From positions 124,001-188,000 of the forward strand of contig CAWAOQ010000009.1 of the NCBI GenBank assembly GCA_963783785.1: a DNA stretch of 64,000 bases, read 5' to 3'. Both the position numbers and the translations under genes were made by a program. Position 1 is the stretch's first letter. Every line of letters starts with the position of its first letter. A model generated the notes under the pieces. It was not told the origin of the DNA, searched no databases, and saw only the letters and a list, made by a program, of their open reading frames with translations. Shown piece after piece: positions 28,273-40,919 of the stretch. Source of the stretch: CADEEN01 sp963783785 (GTDB taxonomy: Bacteria; Pseudomonadota; Gammaproteobacteria; Burkholderiales; Burkholderiaceae_C).

Positions 28273-29937
28273 TTACAGCAGCACACGCCGGAAGTCGGCG
28301 AGGATCTGGCCGATGTAGGCGTTGAAGCGCGCCGCCGAAGCGCCATCGATGACGCGGTGGTCATACGACAGAGACAGTGGCAGCGTCAACCGCGGCTGGA
28401 AGGTCTTGCCGTCCCACACCGGCTTCATGGTGCCCTTCGACAAGCCGAGGATCGCGACCTCGGGCGCGTTGATGATCGGCGTGAAGTGGGTGCCACCGAT
28501 GCCGCCCAGCGACGAGATCGAGAAGCAGCCGCCGGTCATCTCGGCCGGGCCGAGTTTGCCGTCGCGCGCCTTCTTCGCCAGATCGCTCATCTCCTGGCTG
28601 ATCTGCATCAGCCCCTTCTTGTCGGCATCCTTCAGCACTGGCACGACGAGTCCGTTCGGCGTGTCGGCGGCGAAGCCGATGTGGAAGTACTGCTTGTAGA
28701 CGAGCTGGTCGCCGTCGAGGCTGGCGTTGAACTGCGGGAATTTCTGCAACGCGGCCACGACGGCCTTGATCACGAAGCCCAGCATCGTGATCTTGACGCC
28801 GCTCTTCTCGTTTTCCTTGTTGAGCTGCACGCGCAACGCTTCGAGGTCGGTGATGTCGGCCTCGTCGTTGTTCGTGACGTGCGGGATCATCACCCAGTTG
28901 CGGTGCAGGTTGGCGCCGCTGATCTTCTTGATGCGCGAGAGATCCTTGCGCTCGACCGGGCCGAATTTCGCGAAGTCCACCTGCGGCCACGGCAGCAGGC
29001 CCGGGAAGGCACCCCCGCCAGCCGCGCCGGCCGCGGCCGGCGCCTTGGCCTTCTGGGCCGCGGTCTGCACCGCGCCGGCCATCACGCCCTTGACGAACGA
29101 CTCGACGTCCGCCTGCGTGATGCGGCCCTTCGGACCGGTGCCCTTGACCTCGTCGAGCGGCACGCCCAATTCGCGGGCGAGGCGACGGATCGATGGCGAC
29201 GCATGCGGCAGCGTCGCGGTGGGCGCCGTCGGTTCATGCGGCGGCAGCGCAGCCGTGGGCGGCGTGTGCGCGACGGACGCCGACGGTGCGGCCGGAGCCG
29301 GCATGCCGGCAGTCGCGACCGGCGCGACTGCTGCCGGTGCCGCCGCGGACGCCACGGCACCCTGCAGGATGGCGATCAGGCTGCCCTTGGCAACCTTGTC
29401 GCCCAACTTGACCTTGACATCGCTGACCACGCCGGCATGCGACGACGGGATCTCCATCGAGGCCTTGTCGCTCTCGACCGTGATCAGGCTCTGTTCGACC
29501 TTGACGGCATCGCCGGGCTTGACGAAGACCTCGATCACGGCAACCTCGTCGAAGTCGCCGATGTCGGGCACACGGACTTCGATCGGGCCGGTCGCTGCTG
29601 CCGCTGCCGGTGCCGCAGGTGCGGGAACGGCTGCTGCCGCCGGCGCCGACGCAGCAATCGCGGCCGGTGCAGGTGCCGCGGCGGCCGCAGCGGCTGCGCC
29701 GGCAGCCTCCAGCATCAGCACCAACGTGCCCTCGCTGACCTTGTCGCCGAGCTTGACCTTCATCTCCTTGACGACGCCGGCGTGCGATGACGGAATTTCC
29801 ATCGACGCCTTGTCCGACTCGACCGTCAGCAGCGACTGATCGACGGCGACGGTGTCACCCGGCCTGACCAGCAACTCGATGACCTCGACCTCCTTGAAGT
29901 CACCGATGTCCGGGACCTTGACTTCCACCAATGCCAT
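28273..29937 (-). CDS. aceF: Dihydrolipoamide acetyltransferase (E2 of PDH)
   Basis: Core of the pyruvate dehydrogenase complex; moves the acetyl group from E1 to CoA. It is 554 aa with two lipoyl domains (lipoyl-Lys in ESDKASMEIPSS, twice) separated by Ala/Pro linkers, a peripheral-subunit binding domain (SIRRLARELGV...GRITQADVE) and a catalytic domain ending with the DHRVIDGA active-site motif. A GGAGA site precedes the ATG at 29937. It is 21 bases after aceE. The lipoyl domains share near-identical DNA with that of lpd, a possible site for recombination. Confidence 0.95.
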   Translation of the reverse strand: MALVEVKVPDIGDFKEVEVIELLVRPGDTVAVDQSLLTVESDKASMEIPSSHAGVVKEMKVKLGDKVSEGTLVLMLEAAGAAAAAAAAPAPAAIAASAPAAAAVPAPAAPAAAAATGPIEVRVPDIGDFDEVAVIEVFVKPGDAVKVEQSLITVESDKASMEIPSSHAGVVSDVKVKLGDKVAKGSLIAILQGAVASAAAPAAVAPVATAGMPAPAAPSASVAHTPPTAALPPHEPTAPTATLPHASPSIRRLARELGVPLDEVKGTGPKGRITQADVESFVKGVMAGAVQTAAQKAKAPAAAGAAGGGAFPGLLPWPQVDFAKFGPVERKDLSRIKKISGANLHRNWVMIPHVTNNDEADITDLEALRVQLNKENEKSGVKITMLGFVIKAVVAALQKFPQFNASLDGDQLVYKQYFHIGFAADTPNGLVVPVLKDADKKGLMQISQEMSDLAKKARDGKLGPAEMTGGCFSISSLGGIGGTHFTPIINAPEVAILGLSKGTMKPVWDGKTFQPRLTLPLSLSYDHRVIDGASAARFNAYIGQILADFRRVLL

Positions 29938-29958
29938 GTCGTGTCTCCGGTGTTCTTG

Positions 29959-32676
<2,718 letters not shown>

Positions 32677-32756
32677 GCTTGTCTCCTGAAGGCGTCGTGA
32701 GGGCCGTTTTGCGCCCTGCGGTCTTGCGCCGGGGCTGCCGGCGCGCAGTGTCGCAC

Positions 32757-32815
32757 AAATAATCCATTTTTCAAATGGTGGCTATTGATCCCATATTGTG
32801 AAATATCTGAATCAG
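32757..32815. promoter_or_regulatory. AT-rich divergent promoter region of aceE and the sensor kinase
   Basis: In a window of about 68-70% GC by eye, this stretch is clearly AT-rich. It includes a perfect inverted repeat ccattt-ttc-aaatgg (32764-32778) and a second, imperfect one around atattgtgaaatat (32793-32806). Both lie between the divergent aceE and kinase starts, so they are candidates for the binding site of a regulator such as the adjacent FixJ-like protein. No confirmed consensus. Confidence 0.4.
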
Positions 32816-32851
32816 CCTTTCGTTCGATCGGGCCTCGATAATTCGTCAGAT

Positions 32852-35465
32852 ATGCAGCAACGCCCCGAACCGTCCCGCACCAGTGAATCGCCGTTCTCGC
32901 GCACGCAGCGGCTGTTCGGGGGCTGGTGGCGGCGCCAGTCGCCGAGCCGCCAGGATCGCTTCGCCACCTTTGCTCCACTGATGTCGGTGCTGCTGTTCCT
33001 GGCTGCGATCATTGCGGCGTTCTGGTACCTGCGCAACGAGGAAATCGCCAGGGAAGCCGACGCGGTCCAGCGTGACACCGAGATTGCCCAGCAGCAGATC
33101 CGCCTGCGTCTGCAGGACGACGAGGAACAGGTGCGGCGTCTCGCACGTGGCATCGTCAGTGGCGAGTTCAACGACCAGGCGTTCCTGGCGCGTGCGGTGG
33201 CTTTCGCGCGCGAGCGCCCGGCGCTGACGCACCTGTCCTGGGTCACGGCCAATCGCAGCGTGCGCGCGAGCCACGCCGTCGCGGTGTTCCACCCAGAGGC
33301 CAATCCGAGCGGTGACACGATGCAGCCCGCGCTGCCCGTCGCAGGTGAAGCCAGTCAGCCCGAAAAAGCGTTCGCCGCGGTGCGCGAGCGACGCACCGCG
33401 GTGTTTTCGCGCGCCTTCCGCAATGCCAGCGGATCGCCCGTGTTCCAGCTGCAGGTGCCGCTGCTCGAGCGCAGCGTATTCGCCGGTGCACTGATTGCCG
33501 AATACTCGATCGACTCGCTGCTGCGCTCGGCGGTGCCGCCGGAGGTCACGCAACGTCACACCGTGGCCGTGATCGACGACGAAGGCGTCGAACTCGCCGG
33601 CAGCGTGCTGCAGATGCCCGGGCAGCGCGCGAGTCGCCCGACCATCGTCCACGACCTGCCACTGGCACCAGCCGCCAACGGTCTGGTCCTGCGCGGCCAG
33701 GGCTGGCGCACGTCGGTGGGTCTGATCGGCAACACGCTGTTCTGGATGGTCGTGGCGCTGTCGGTGTTGACGGTGTGGATGCTGCTCGGCACATGGCGCC
33801 ACATGCGCCGGCGCAGCCAGATGCAGACCACGCTGGTGCAGGAGACCAACTTCCGGCGCGCCATGGAAAACTCGATGCTGACCGGGATGCGCGCGATGGC
33901 GGCCGACGGCCGCATCACGTACGTCAACCCGGCCTTCTGCGCGATGACCGGATTCTCCGAAGCCGACCTGGTCGGGCGCCTGCCGCCGTTCCCGTACTGG
34001 CCCGCGGACCGCATCGAAGAGAACACGCGGCTGCTGCAGCAAGAGCTGCAGGGTCGCAGCCCGTCCGGCGGCATCGAAGTCAAGGTCATGCGCAAGGACG
34101 GCTCGTTGTTCGATTCACGGATGTATGTCTCGCCGCTGATCGATGCGCGCGGGCAGCACGCCGGCTGGATGACCTCGATGACCAACATCACCGAGGCCAA
34201 GCGCATCCGCGATCAGCTTTCGGCCTCGCACGAACGTTTCACCACCGTGCTCGAAGGTCTGGATGCTGCGGTGTCGGTGTTGTCGGTGCAGCAGAACGAA
34301 CTGCTGTTCGCCAACCGCTCGTACCGCCTGTGGTTCGGCGCCGACCCGAAGGGCCACGCCCAGTTGGCCAGCAGCAGCGCCCTGCTGCCCATCGACGCCG
34401 CATGACGACGACGCCTTCGACGCCGTCGACAGCTTGTCGGGCCTGCCCGCGGAATCGCTGATCGCCACCGGTGCCGACCCGCACGAGGTCTACGTCGAGT
34501 CGCTGCGCAAGTGGTTCGATGTGCGCTCGCGCTACCTGCAGTGGACCGATGGCCGGCTGGCCCAGATGTTGATCGCCACCGACATCACCGCGCGGCGCCG
34601 CATCGAGGAGCAGGCTGCGCAGCAGGCCGAGAAGGCGCAGGTCACCAGCCGGCTGGTGACGATGGGCGAAATGGCGAGCTCGGTGGCGCACGAATTGAAC
34701 CAGCCGCTGACCGCGATCACGAACTACTGCAACGGCATGGTTTCTCGAGTGCGCGCCGATTCGATCAACAAGGACGATCTGGTCGCGGCGCTGCAGAAGA
34801 CGGCGCGCCAGGCCGAACGTGCCGGCCAGATCATCCACCGCATCCGCGCCTTCGTGAAACGCAGCGAACCGCAACGCCAACACGCCGATGCCCGCGCAAT
34901 CGTCGACGACGCGGTCGAACTGGCGGGCATCGAGCTGCGCCGGCGCAACGTGGCGCTGGCGACCTACGTCGCGCAGCGCCTGCCGCCGCTGCTGTGCGAC
35001 CCGATCCTGATCGAGCAGGTGGTGCTGAACCTGCTGAAGAACGCGGCCGAGGCGATCGACTCTGCGCAGTTGCCGGGCGTGCGCCGCCACATCGAGCTGC
35101 GCGTGGTGCCACGCCACACGCCCGACGAGGGCGGCGTGATCGAGTTCAGCGTCACCGACCGCGGCCCCGGCGTGCGCGAAGACGTGTTGGCGCGCCTGTA
35201 CGAAGCCTTCTTCTCGACCAAGGCCGAGGGCCTGGGCATCGGGCTGGCCTTGTGCCGCTCGATCGTCGAGTCGCACCGCGGCCGGATGAAGGTGCAGAAC
35301 CTCTACAATGGCGACGCCGTGGTGGGTTGCCGTTTCGCCTTCACGCTGCCGGTCGACACTGCCGGCCGCAGCGAAGCAGCCAGCCGACCTGCCACGCAAT
35401 CCGTCCCCGCCGCCCCGAATGCGCAATCCGCGCATGAACACGCTAACGCGAACGTCACACCATGA
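32852..35465 (+). CDS. Membrane PAS-domain sensor histidine kinase (FixL/DctB-like), one frameshift
   Basis: Two transmembrane helices (about residues 35-57 and 290-315) flank a periplasmic sensor region. One or two PAS domains follow (AMTGFSEADLVGR; NRSYRLWFGAD), then the HisKA box with the phosphorylated His (SSVAHELNQPLTAI) and the ATPase domain (N box VLNLLKNAAEAID, DRGPGV, GLGIGLALC). The frame changes near 34398, between PIDAA and DDDAFDAVD; a one-base indel is likely. An upstream GTG at 32798 is possible. Its stop overlaps the response regulator start (ATGA), so the two form one signalling unit, divergent from the PDH operon. Confidence 0.85.
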
Positions 35466-36088
35466 GCTTGATTCCCAAGAAGGGCACCGTGTATGTCGTC
35501 GATGACGACGAGGCTGTGCGCGACTCGCTGCAATGGCTGCTCGAGGGCAAGGACTACCGTGTCAAGTGCTTCGATTCCTCGGAATCGTTCCTGTCGCGTT
35601 TCGATCCTCGCGAGGTGGCCTGCCTGATCGCCGACATCCGCATGGACGGCATGAGCGGGCTGGAGCTGCAGGACCGCCTGGTCGAGCGCAAGAGCCCGCT
35701 GCCGATCGTCTTCATCACCGGCCACGGCGACGTGCCGATGGCGGTGACGACGATGAAGAAGGGCGCGATGGATTTCATCGAGAAGCCGTTCAAGGAAGAA
35801 GAGCTGCTGACGCTGGTGGAGCGCATGCTCGATACCGCACGCAGCGCCTTCAGCCAGCACCAGGAGCAGGCCAGCCGCGATGCCCTGCTGTCGCGGCTGA
35901 CCACGCGGGAAGCCCAGGTGCTCGAGCGCATCGTCGCCGGGCGGCTCAACAAGCAGATCGCCGACGACCTGGGCATCAGCATCAAGACGGTCGAGGCGCA
36001 TCGCGCCAACATCATGGAGAAGCTGAACGCCAACACCGTGGCCGACCTGCTGAAGATTGCGCTCGGTGCCCAGACGGCAAAGGCTTGA
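35462..36088 (+). CDS. FixJ-family response regulator (LuxR-type DNA binding)
   Basis: It has an N-terminal receiver domain (VVDDDEAVRDSL; phospho-acceptor Asp in IADIRMDGMSG; Thr in FITGHGDVPMAV; Lys in EKPFKEEEL) and a C-terminal helix-turn-helix of the LuxR/FixJ type (LTTREAQVLERIVAG, NKQIADDLGISIKTVEAHRANIMEKL). It is 208 aa. It overlaps the kinase gene by 4 bases. The target is not shown by the sequence; the divergent PDH promoter is the obvious candidate. Confidence 0.92.
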   Translation: MSLIPKKGTVYVVDDDEAVRDSLQWLLEGKDYRVKCFDSSESFLSRFDPREVACLIADIRMDGMSGLELQDRLVERKSPLPIVFITGHGDVPMAVTTMKKGAMDFIEKPFKEEELLTLVERMLDTARSAFSQHQEQASRDALLSRLTTREAQVLERIVAGRLNKQIADDLGISIKTVEAHRANIMEKLNANTVADLLKIALGAQTAKA

Positions 36089-36178
36089 TTGGGATCACTC
36101 CCGCAGCGGCTTCGCCGCTCCCCCTCGAGGGGCAACGCCGGCGGCCCGGCAGAGCCGGCTCCGCGGCGTTCACCTGGT
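36089..36178. repeat. GC-rich intergenic repeat with nested hairpins
   Basis: Contains gcggcttcgccgc and ctccccctcgaggggc palindromes and a longer ccggcggcccggcagagccgg hairpin. A related block with the same CTCCCCCTCG core lies between cbbT and cbbP at about 59.2 kb. It appears to be a member of a short, dispersed intergenic repeat family of this genome. Confidence 0.5.
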
Positions 36179-36210
36179 AAGGCCGCTGCTAGCGGCCTTG
36201 TTTCTTTCTG
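36179..36210 (+). terminator. Rho-independent terminator after the two-component genes
   Basis: A 9-bp perfect stem (aaggccgct / agcggcctt) with a gct loop is followed by the T-rich run gtttctttct. It lies 91 bases after the response regulator stop and just before folD, so folD probably has its own promoter or depends on read-through. Confidence 0.75.
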
Positions 36211-36219
36211 GACATGCCC

Positions 36220-37073
36220 ATGACTGCAAAGATCATCGACGGCACTGCGTTGTCGCAACGGATCCGCGCGAGGTCGCCGAGCGCGCTGCCGCACTCGCCG
36301 CGCGCGGCACCAAGCCGGGCCTGGCGGTGATCCTGGTCGGCGACGATCCCGCCAGCGCGGTGTACGTGCGCAACAAGGTCAAGGCCTGCCACGACAGCGG
36401 GCTGCACTCGGTGCTGGAGCGTTACGAGGCGACGATGTCGCAGGCCGATCTGCTGGCTCGCATTGCGGCGCTGAACGCCGACCCGGCGATCCACGGCATC
36501 CTGGTGCAGATGCCGCTGCCCAAGCACCTCGACGCACACCGCGTCATCGAAGCCATCGCGCCGGCCAAGGATGTCGACGGCTTCTCGGTGCGCAGCGCCG
36601 GCGAGTTGATGACCGGCCTGCCGGGCCTGCGGCCGGCCACGCCGCTGGGCTGCATGAAGCTGATCGAGAGCACCGGCGTCGATTTGCGTGGCAAGCACGC
36701 GGTGGTCATCGGTCGCAGCAACACCGTCGGCAAGCCGATGGCGCTGCTGCTGCTGCAGGCCCACGCCACCGTGACGGTGTGCCACAGCGCGACGCCGGAC
36801 CTGTCGCTGCACACGCGCCAGGCCGACGTCGTCGTCGCTGCCGTCGGCCGGCGCAACACCGTGACCGCCGCGATGGTCAAGCCCGGTGCGATCGTCATCG
36901 ACGTCGGCATCAATCGCAACGAGGCCGGCAAGCTGTGCGGCGACGTCGACTTCGCCGGCGTCTCCGAGGTGGCCGGCTGGCTCACCCCGGTGCCCGGCGG
37001 CGTCGGCCCGATGACGATCGCGATGCTGCTGGCCAATACACTGCAGGCCGCGGAACAAGCGGCCTCGCGCTGA
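36220..37073 (+). CDS. folD: Methylenetetrahydrofolate dehydrogenase/cyclohydrolase FolD, one frameshift
   Basis: Bifunctional C1 enzyme: 5,10-methylene-THF to 10-formyl-THF with NADP+. The start MTAKIIDGTALSQRIRA is in one frame; after about 36272 the sequence continues in another (EVAERAAALAARGTKPGLAV...). The active-site Lys is in YVRNKVKAC, with PLPKHLD and the cofactor loop GRSNTVGKPMALLL later. The end, MTIAMLLANTLQAAE, is normal. Total ~284 codons is the usual length, so a one-base indel is the likely cause. An ATG two codons upstream (36214) is an alternative start. Confidence 0.92.
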
Positions 37074-37086
37074 GCACCAAGAGCCC

Positions 37087-39105
37087 ATGAACAATCCGCT
37101 GCTGCAAACCGACGGCCTGCCGGCCTTCGACGCCATCCGCGCCGAACATGTCACGCCGGCGCTCGACACCCTGCTCGCCGAGGCCGAGGCGGCGCTCGAG
37201 AGGGTCGTCGGGCCTGCGGTGCCGGCCGAGTACGAGGCGATGTCGGCGGTGCTCGACGTGGCCACCGAGCGGCTCGGCCGCGCGTGGGGCGCCGTGTCGC
37301 ATCTCAACGCGGTGGCCGACACGCCGGCGCTGCGCGCCGCCTACAACGACAACCTGCCGCGGGTGACCGAATTCCACACCCGGCTCGGTGCCGACGAACG
37401 CCTGTACGCCAAGTACAAGGCCGTTGCAGCCAGCCCGACGGCGGCCGTGCTGGCCGCACCGCGCCGCAAGGCGCTGGCCAATGCGCTGCGCGATTTCGTG
37501 CTGTCGGGGGCCGAACTGCAGGGCGACGCGAAGGCCCGTTTTGCCGTGATCCAGGAGCACACCGCTGCGTTGGAGCAGCAATACCGCGAGCACGTGCTCG
37601 ACGCCACCGACGGCTTCACGCATTACGCGAACAGCGAAGACCTGGCAGGTGTGCCGGCCGACGTGCAGCAGGCCACGCGCGAAGCCGCCGAGGCCGAGGG
37701 CAAGCCGGGCCACAGGCTGACGCTGCACTACCCCGTCTACGGCCCGGTGATGCAATATGCGACCAACCGCCGCCTGCGCGAAACGCTCTACACCGCGTAC
37801 GTCACCCGGGCCAGCGAGTTCGGTCCGAGCGAGCGCGACAACGGCCCGCTGATGCAGGAGTTGCTCGCCTTGCGCCAGGAGGCCGCGCAATTGCTGGGCC
37901 ATGCCAATTACGCCGAGGTGTCGCTGGTGCCGAAGATGGCGCGCTCGACGGCCGAGGTGCGCGCTTTTCTGCGCGACCTTGCCGCACGCGCCCGCCCGCA
38001 TGCCGAACGCGACCTGGCCGAGTTGCGCCGCTTCGCCGCGGCGGAACTGAATCTGCCCGACCTGCAGGCCTGGGACGTGGCGTACGCCAGCGAGTGCCTG
38101 AAAGAGCGGCGCTATGCCTTCAGCGACCAGGAGGTCAAGCGCTACTTCACCGAGGACACGGTGCTGGCCGGCCTGTTCGACATCGTGCAAACGGTGTTCG
38201 AGGTGACGATTCGCCCCGACAGTGCGCCGGTGTGGCACGACAGCGTTCGCTTCTACCGCATCGAGCGCGACGGGCAGTTGCTGGCGCAGTTCTATCTCGA
38301 CCCCTACGCCCGCGCCGGCAAGCAGCCCGGCGCCTGGATGGACGACGTGCGCCTGCGATGGGTGCGGCCCGATGGGTCGTTGCAGACGCCGGTGGCCACG
38401 CTGGTCTGCAACTACACGCCACCGGTCGGCAACGAGCCGGCGCTGCTGACCCACGACGACGTGATCACGCTGTTCCACGAGTTCGGCCACGGCCTGCACC
38501 TGATGCTCACGCGCATCGACGATCTCGGCGTGTCGGGGCTTTCGGGCGTCGAATGGGATGCTGTCGAGCTGCCGAGCCAGTTCATGGAGAACTTCTGCTG
38601 GGAGTGGGCCGTGGTGCAGCGCCTGACGGCGCATGCCGAGACCGGCGAGCCGCTGCCGCGTGCGTTGTTCGACAAGATGGTCGCGGCGAAGAACTTCCAG
38701 AGCGGCCTGGCCACGTTGCGCCAGATCGAGTTCGGCCTGTTCGACATGCGCATCCATGCCGAGCTGGATGCGGCCGAGCGCGTGCAACAGGTGCTCGACG
38801 AAGTGCGCCACGAAGTCGCGGTGATGACTGCGCCAGCTTTCAACCGCTTCCAGCACAGCTTCTCGCACATCTTTGCCGGTGGTTACTCGGCCGGTTACTA
38901 CAGCTACAAGTGGGCCGAAGTGCTGTCGGCCGATGCCTGGAGCGCTTTCGAGGAGGCCGGCGCGCTGTCGGTCGCCACCGGACGGCGTTTGCGTGAAGAA
39001 ATTCTCGAAGCGGGCGGCAGCCGCACCGCGATCGAGAACTTCACGGCCTTCCGCGGCCGTGAACCCTGCATCGATGCGCTGCTGCGCCATCAAGGGATGG
39101 CTTGA
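37087..39105 (+). CDS. prlC: Oligopeptidase A (M3 family zinc peptidase)
   Basis: Cytoplasmic thimet-type oligopeptidase that degrades short peptides, including cleaved signal peptides. It is 672 aa. The zinc motif HEFGH (FHEFGHGLHLML) is followed by the third ligand Glu in GVEWDAVELPSQ, and the substrate loop with GGYSAGYYSYKWAEVL is typical. It starts 13 bases after folD, so the two may be co-transcribed. Confidence 0.94.
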   Translation: MNNPLLQTDGLPAFDAIRAEHVTPALDTLLAEAEAALERVVGPAVPAEYEAMSAVLDVATERLGRAWGAVSHLNAVADTPALRAAYNDNLPRVTEFHTRLGADERLYAKYKAVAASPTAAVLAAPRRKALANALRDFVLSGAELQGDAKARFAVIQEHTAALEQQYREHVLDATDGFTHYANSEDLAGVPADVQQATREAAEAEGKPGHRLTLHYPVYGPVMQYATNRRLRETLYTAYVTRASEFGPSERDNGPLMQELLALRQEAAQLLGHANYAEVSLVPKMARSTAEVRAFLRDLAARARPHAERDLAELRRFAAAELNLPDLQAWDVAYASECLKERRYAFSDQEVKRYFTEDTVLAGLFDIVQTVFEVTIRPDSAPVWHDSVRFYRIERDGQLLAQFYLDPYARAGKQPGAWMDDVRLRWVRPDGSLQTPVATLVCNYTPPVGNEPALLTHDDVITLFHEFGHGLHLMLTRIDDLGVSGLSGVEWDAVELPSQFMENFCWEWAVVQRLTAHAETGEPLPRALFDKMVAAKNFQSGLATLRQIEFGLFDMRIHAELDAAERVQQVLDEVRHEVAVMTAPAFNRFQHSFSHIFAGGYSAGYYSYKWAEVLSADAWSAFEEAGALSVATGRRLREEILEAGGSRTAIENFTAFRGREPCIDALLRHQGMA

Positions 39106-39137
39106 GGACAAGCGCGCGGGCGGTTAGATTCGGGCTC

Positions 39138-39740
39138 ATGACACGACTGCCCTTTCCGCTCGCCCTCCTGGCCGCCACACTGGCGTTCTCGGCACCCGCG
39201 GCGCACGCGCTGTTCAAGGTCGTCGGCCCCGACGGCAAGGTGACCTACACCGACCGGGCGCCCTCGACCAGCGACAGCCGCGTGACACCGGTGAGCGCCG
39301 ACACCGGTCGGGCCGTCGAGGCGGCGCTGCCGTTTGCGCTGCGCCAGGTGGCGACGCGCTTCCCGGTCACGCTGTACACCGCGAGCAACTGCAGTGACGC
39401 CTGTGCGCAGGGGCGAAGCTGGCTCGCCAAGCGAGGGGTGCCGTACACCGAGCGCGTCGCGGAGACCGACGAGGAGCGCGAAGCCTGGCCGCGCATCGTC
39501 GGCGGGCTCGAAGCGCCAGTCCTGAAGGTCGGCGGGCAGATGCTGCGCGGCTTCGCGCCGGCGGCCTGGGACGAGACCCTCGATACGGCCGGCTACCCGC
39601 GCCAGTCGATGTTGCCGCCCAACTATCAGGCGCCGGCGCCGCTGCCGCTGAGCGAGCGGCGCCCACCGCCACCGGAACCGCAGCGCGCGGTGCTGCCTCC
39701 CGCAGAGACGGCGTCAAGCCCGACGGGCATCCGGTTCTGA
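39138..39740 (+). CDS. Exported DUF4124 / glutaredoxin-like protein, 200 aa
   Basis: A signal peptide (residues 1-24, ending AAHA) is followed by a short DUF4124 segment (LFKVVGPDGKVTYTDRAP), then a glutaredoxin-like domain (VTLYTASNCSDACAQGRSWLAKRGVPY). In place of CxxC there is C-S-D-A-C (CxxxC), so redox activity is uncertain. The C-terminal tail is Pro-rich. Periplasmic location is expected. Its last 27 bases overlap the end of the convergent MFS gene. Confidence 0.75.
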   Translation: MTRLPFPLALLAATLAFSAPAAHALFKVVGPDGKVTYTDRAPSTSDSRVTPVSADTGRAVEAALPFALRQVATRFPVTLYTASNCSDACAQGRSWLAKRGVPYTERVAETDEEREAWPRIVGGLEAPVLKVGGQMLRGFAPAAWDETLDTAGYPRQSMLPPNYQAPAPLPLSERRPPPPEPQRAVLPPAETASSPTGIRF

Positions 39741-40919
39741 GGCGCCGGCGTGGAGCAGTAGCCGGTTGGCCGGCCAGCGCGCGGCCACCAGCAGCACCGC
39801 CATCAGCCACATCGGCGCCGCGTTGCCGGCGAGCACGGCCAGCAGGCCGAAGCCGGCCGGCATCGCGATCGTCGCCAAGTTCGTGAAGACCATCCGCAAC
39901 GCCAGCGCCTGCCCCTGACGGTCCGGCGGTGCCGCCTGGTGCAAGGCGGACAACACCATCGGCTGCACCGAACCGAGCGCCAGACCGAGCAGGGCCGAGC
40001 CGATCATCATGCCCGCCGCCCCGGGCAACCAGGCATAGACCAGCAGCACGGCCGTTGCCAGCATCATCGCGGCGCGCAGCGCGCGGCCCTCGTCGAGCCG
40101 GTCGGCCCAGGCCGAGATGGCCAGGCGCACCACGGTGGCAGCCAGCGCGAAGGCGCCCAGCACGAGGCCGATGGCCGAGGCGCTCAGTTCGCGGGCATGG
40201 CCGACCACCGGCACCGTGAAACTGTGCGCATCCCAGCAGGCCGCCATCGCGACGTTGACCAGCAGCAGGTTGCGCAGCACCGGCAGGCGCAGCAGTTCGA
40301 AGGCGCCGCTCTGCGGCAACCGCGCGCCGTCGGCGTCGGCCGGCAGTGGCGTGCGCGGCACGCGCCAGGCGGCGGCCACCGCCAGCAACGGCAACAGCGC
40401 GCCGAACGCGAAGGCGCTGCGGTAGCCGAAGTGATCGATCAACAACCCGGTGATCACCGGCGCGAGCATGTTCGACAGCGCCGGTCCGAGCGAGACCCAG
40501 CTGAACACGCGCTTCAAGTCGCCCGCGTCGCGCGCCATCAGGCCGGCCTCGCGCTGGATCGCCACCGCCGCCACGCTGACGGCGCCGCCGGTGAGCACGC
40601 CCGAGACGGCCAGCGCGGCAAGGTGCTGCGTGGCCACCGGCAGCGCCGCGCCGGTCAGCGCCATGCCGACGGCCCAGGTCACCGGGCGGTGGAAGCCGAA
40701 CCGGTCGGCCAGCCGTCCCGCCCACAGCGACAGCACGATCGGCGCCACCGCGTACAGGCTCAGCAGCACGCCCACGACCCACTCCGGGTACCCCTGCGCC
40801 AGCACCGACAGGCTGGCGGCGACGCGCGTGGCGGCCATGCAGGCGTGCAGACCGACCAGCGTCGTGACGACGAGGACGAACGCGCTGCGCGGTGCGGCCA
40901 AGGCGTTGCCGGCGGTCAT
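39714..40919 (-). CDS. MFS transporter, 12-TM type, 401 aa
   Basis: About twelve hydrophobic segments, with the MFS loop 2-3 motif GRLADRFGFHRP after TM2. The 401-aa length fits the drug/sugar-efflux-like part of the superfamily. No substrate can be inferred. The start overlaps the rmuC stop (ATGA), so the gene is coupled to rmuC. Confidence 0.85.
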   Translation of the reverse strand: MTAGNALAAPRSAFVLVVTTLVGLHACMAATRVAASLSVLAQGYPEWVVGVLLSLYAVAPIVLSLWAGRLADRFGFHRPVTWAVGMALTGAALPVATQHLAALAVSGVLTGGAVSVAAVAIQREAGLMARDAGDLKRVFSWVSLGPALSNMLAPVITGLLIDHFGYRSAFAFGALLPLLAVAAAWRVPRTPLPADADGARLPQSGAFELLRLPVLRNLLLVNVAMAACWDAHSFTVPVVGHARELSASAIGLVLGAFALAATVVRLAISAWADRLDEGRALRAAMMLATAVLLVYAWLPGAAGMMIGSALLGLALGSVQPMVLSALHQAAPPDRQGQALALRMVFTNLATIAMPAGFGLLAVLAGNAAPMWLMAVLLVAARWPANRLLLHAGASEPDARRA

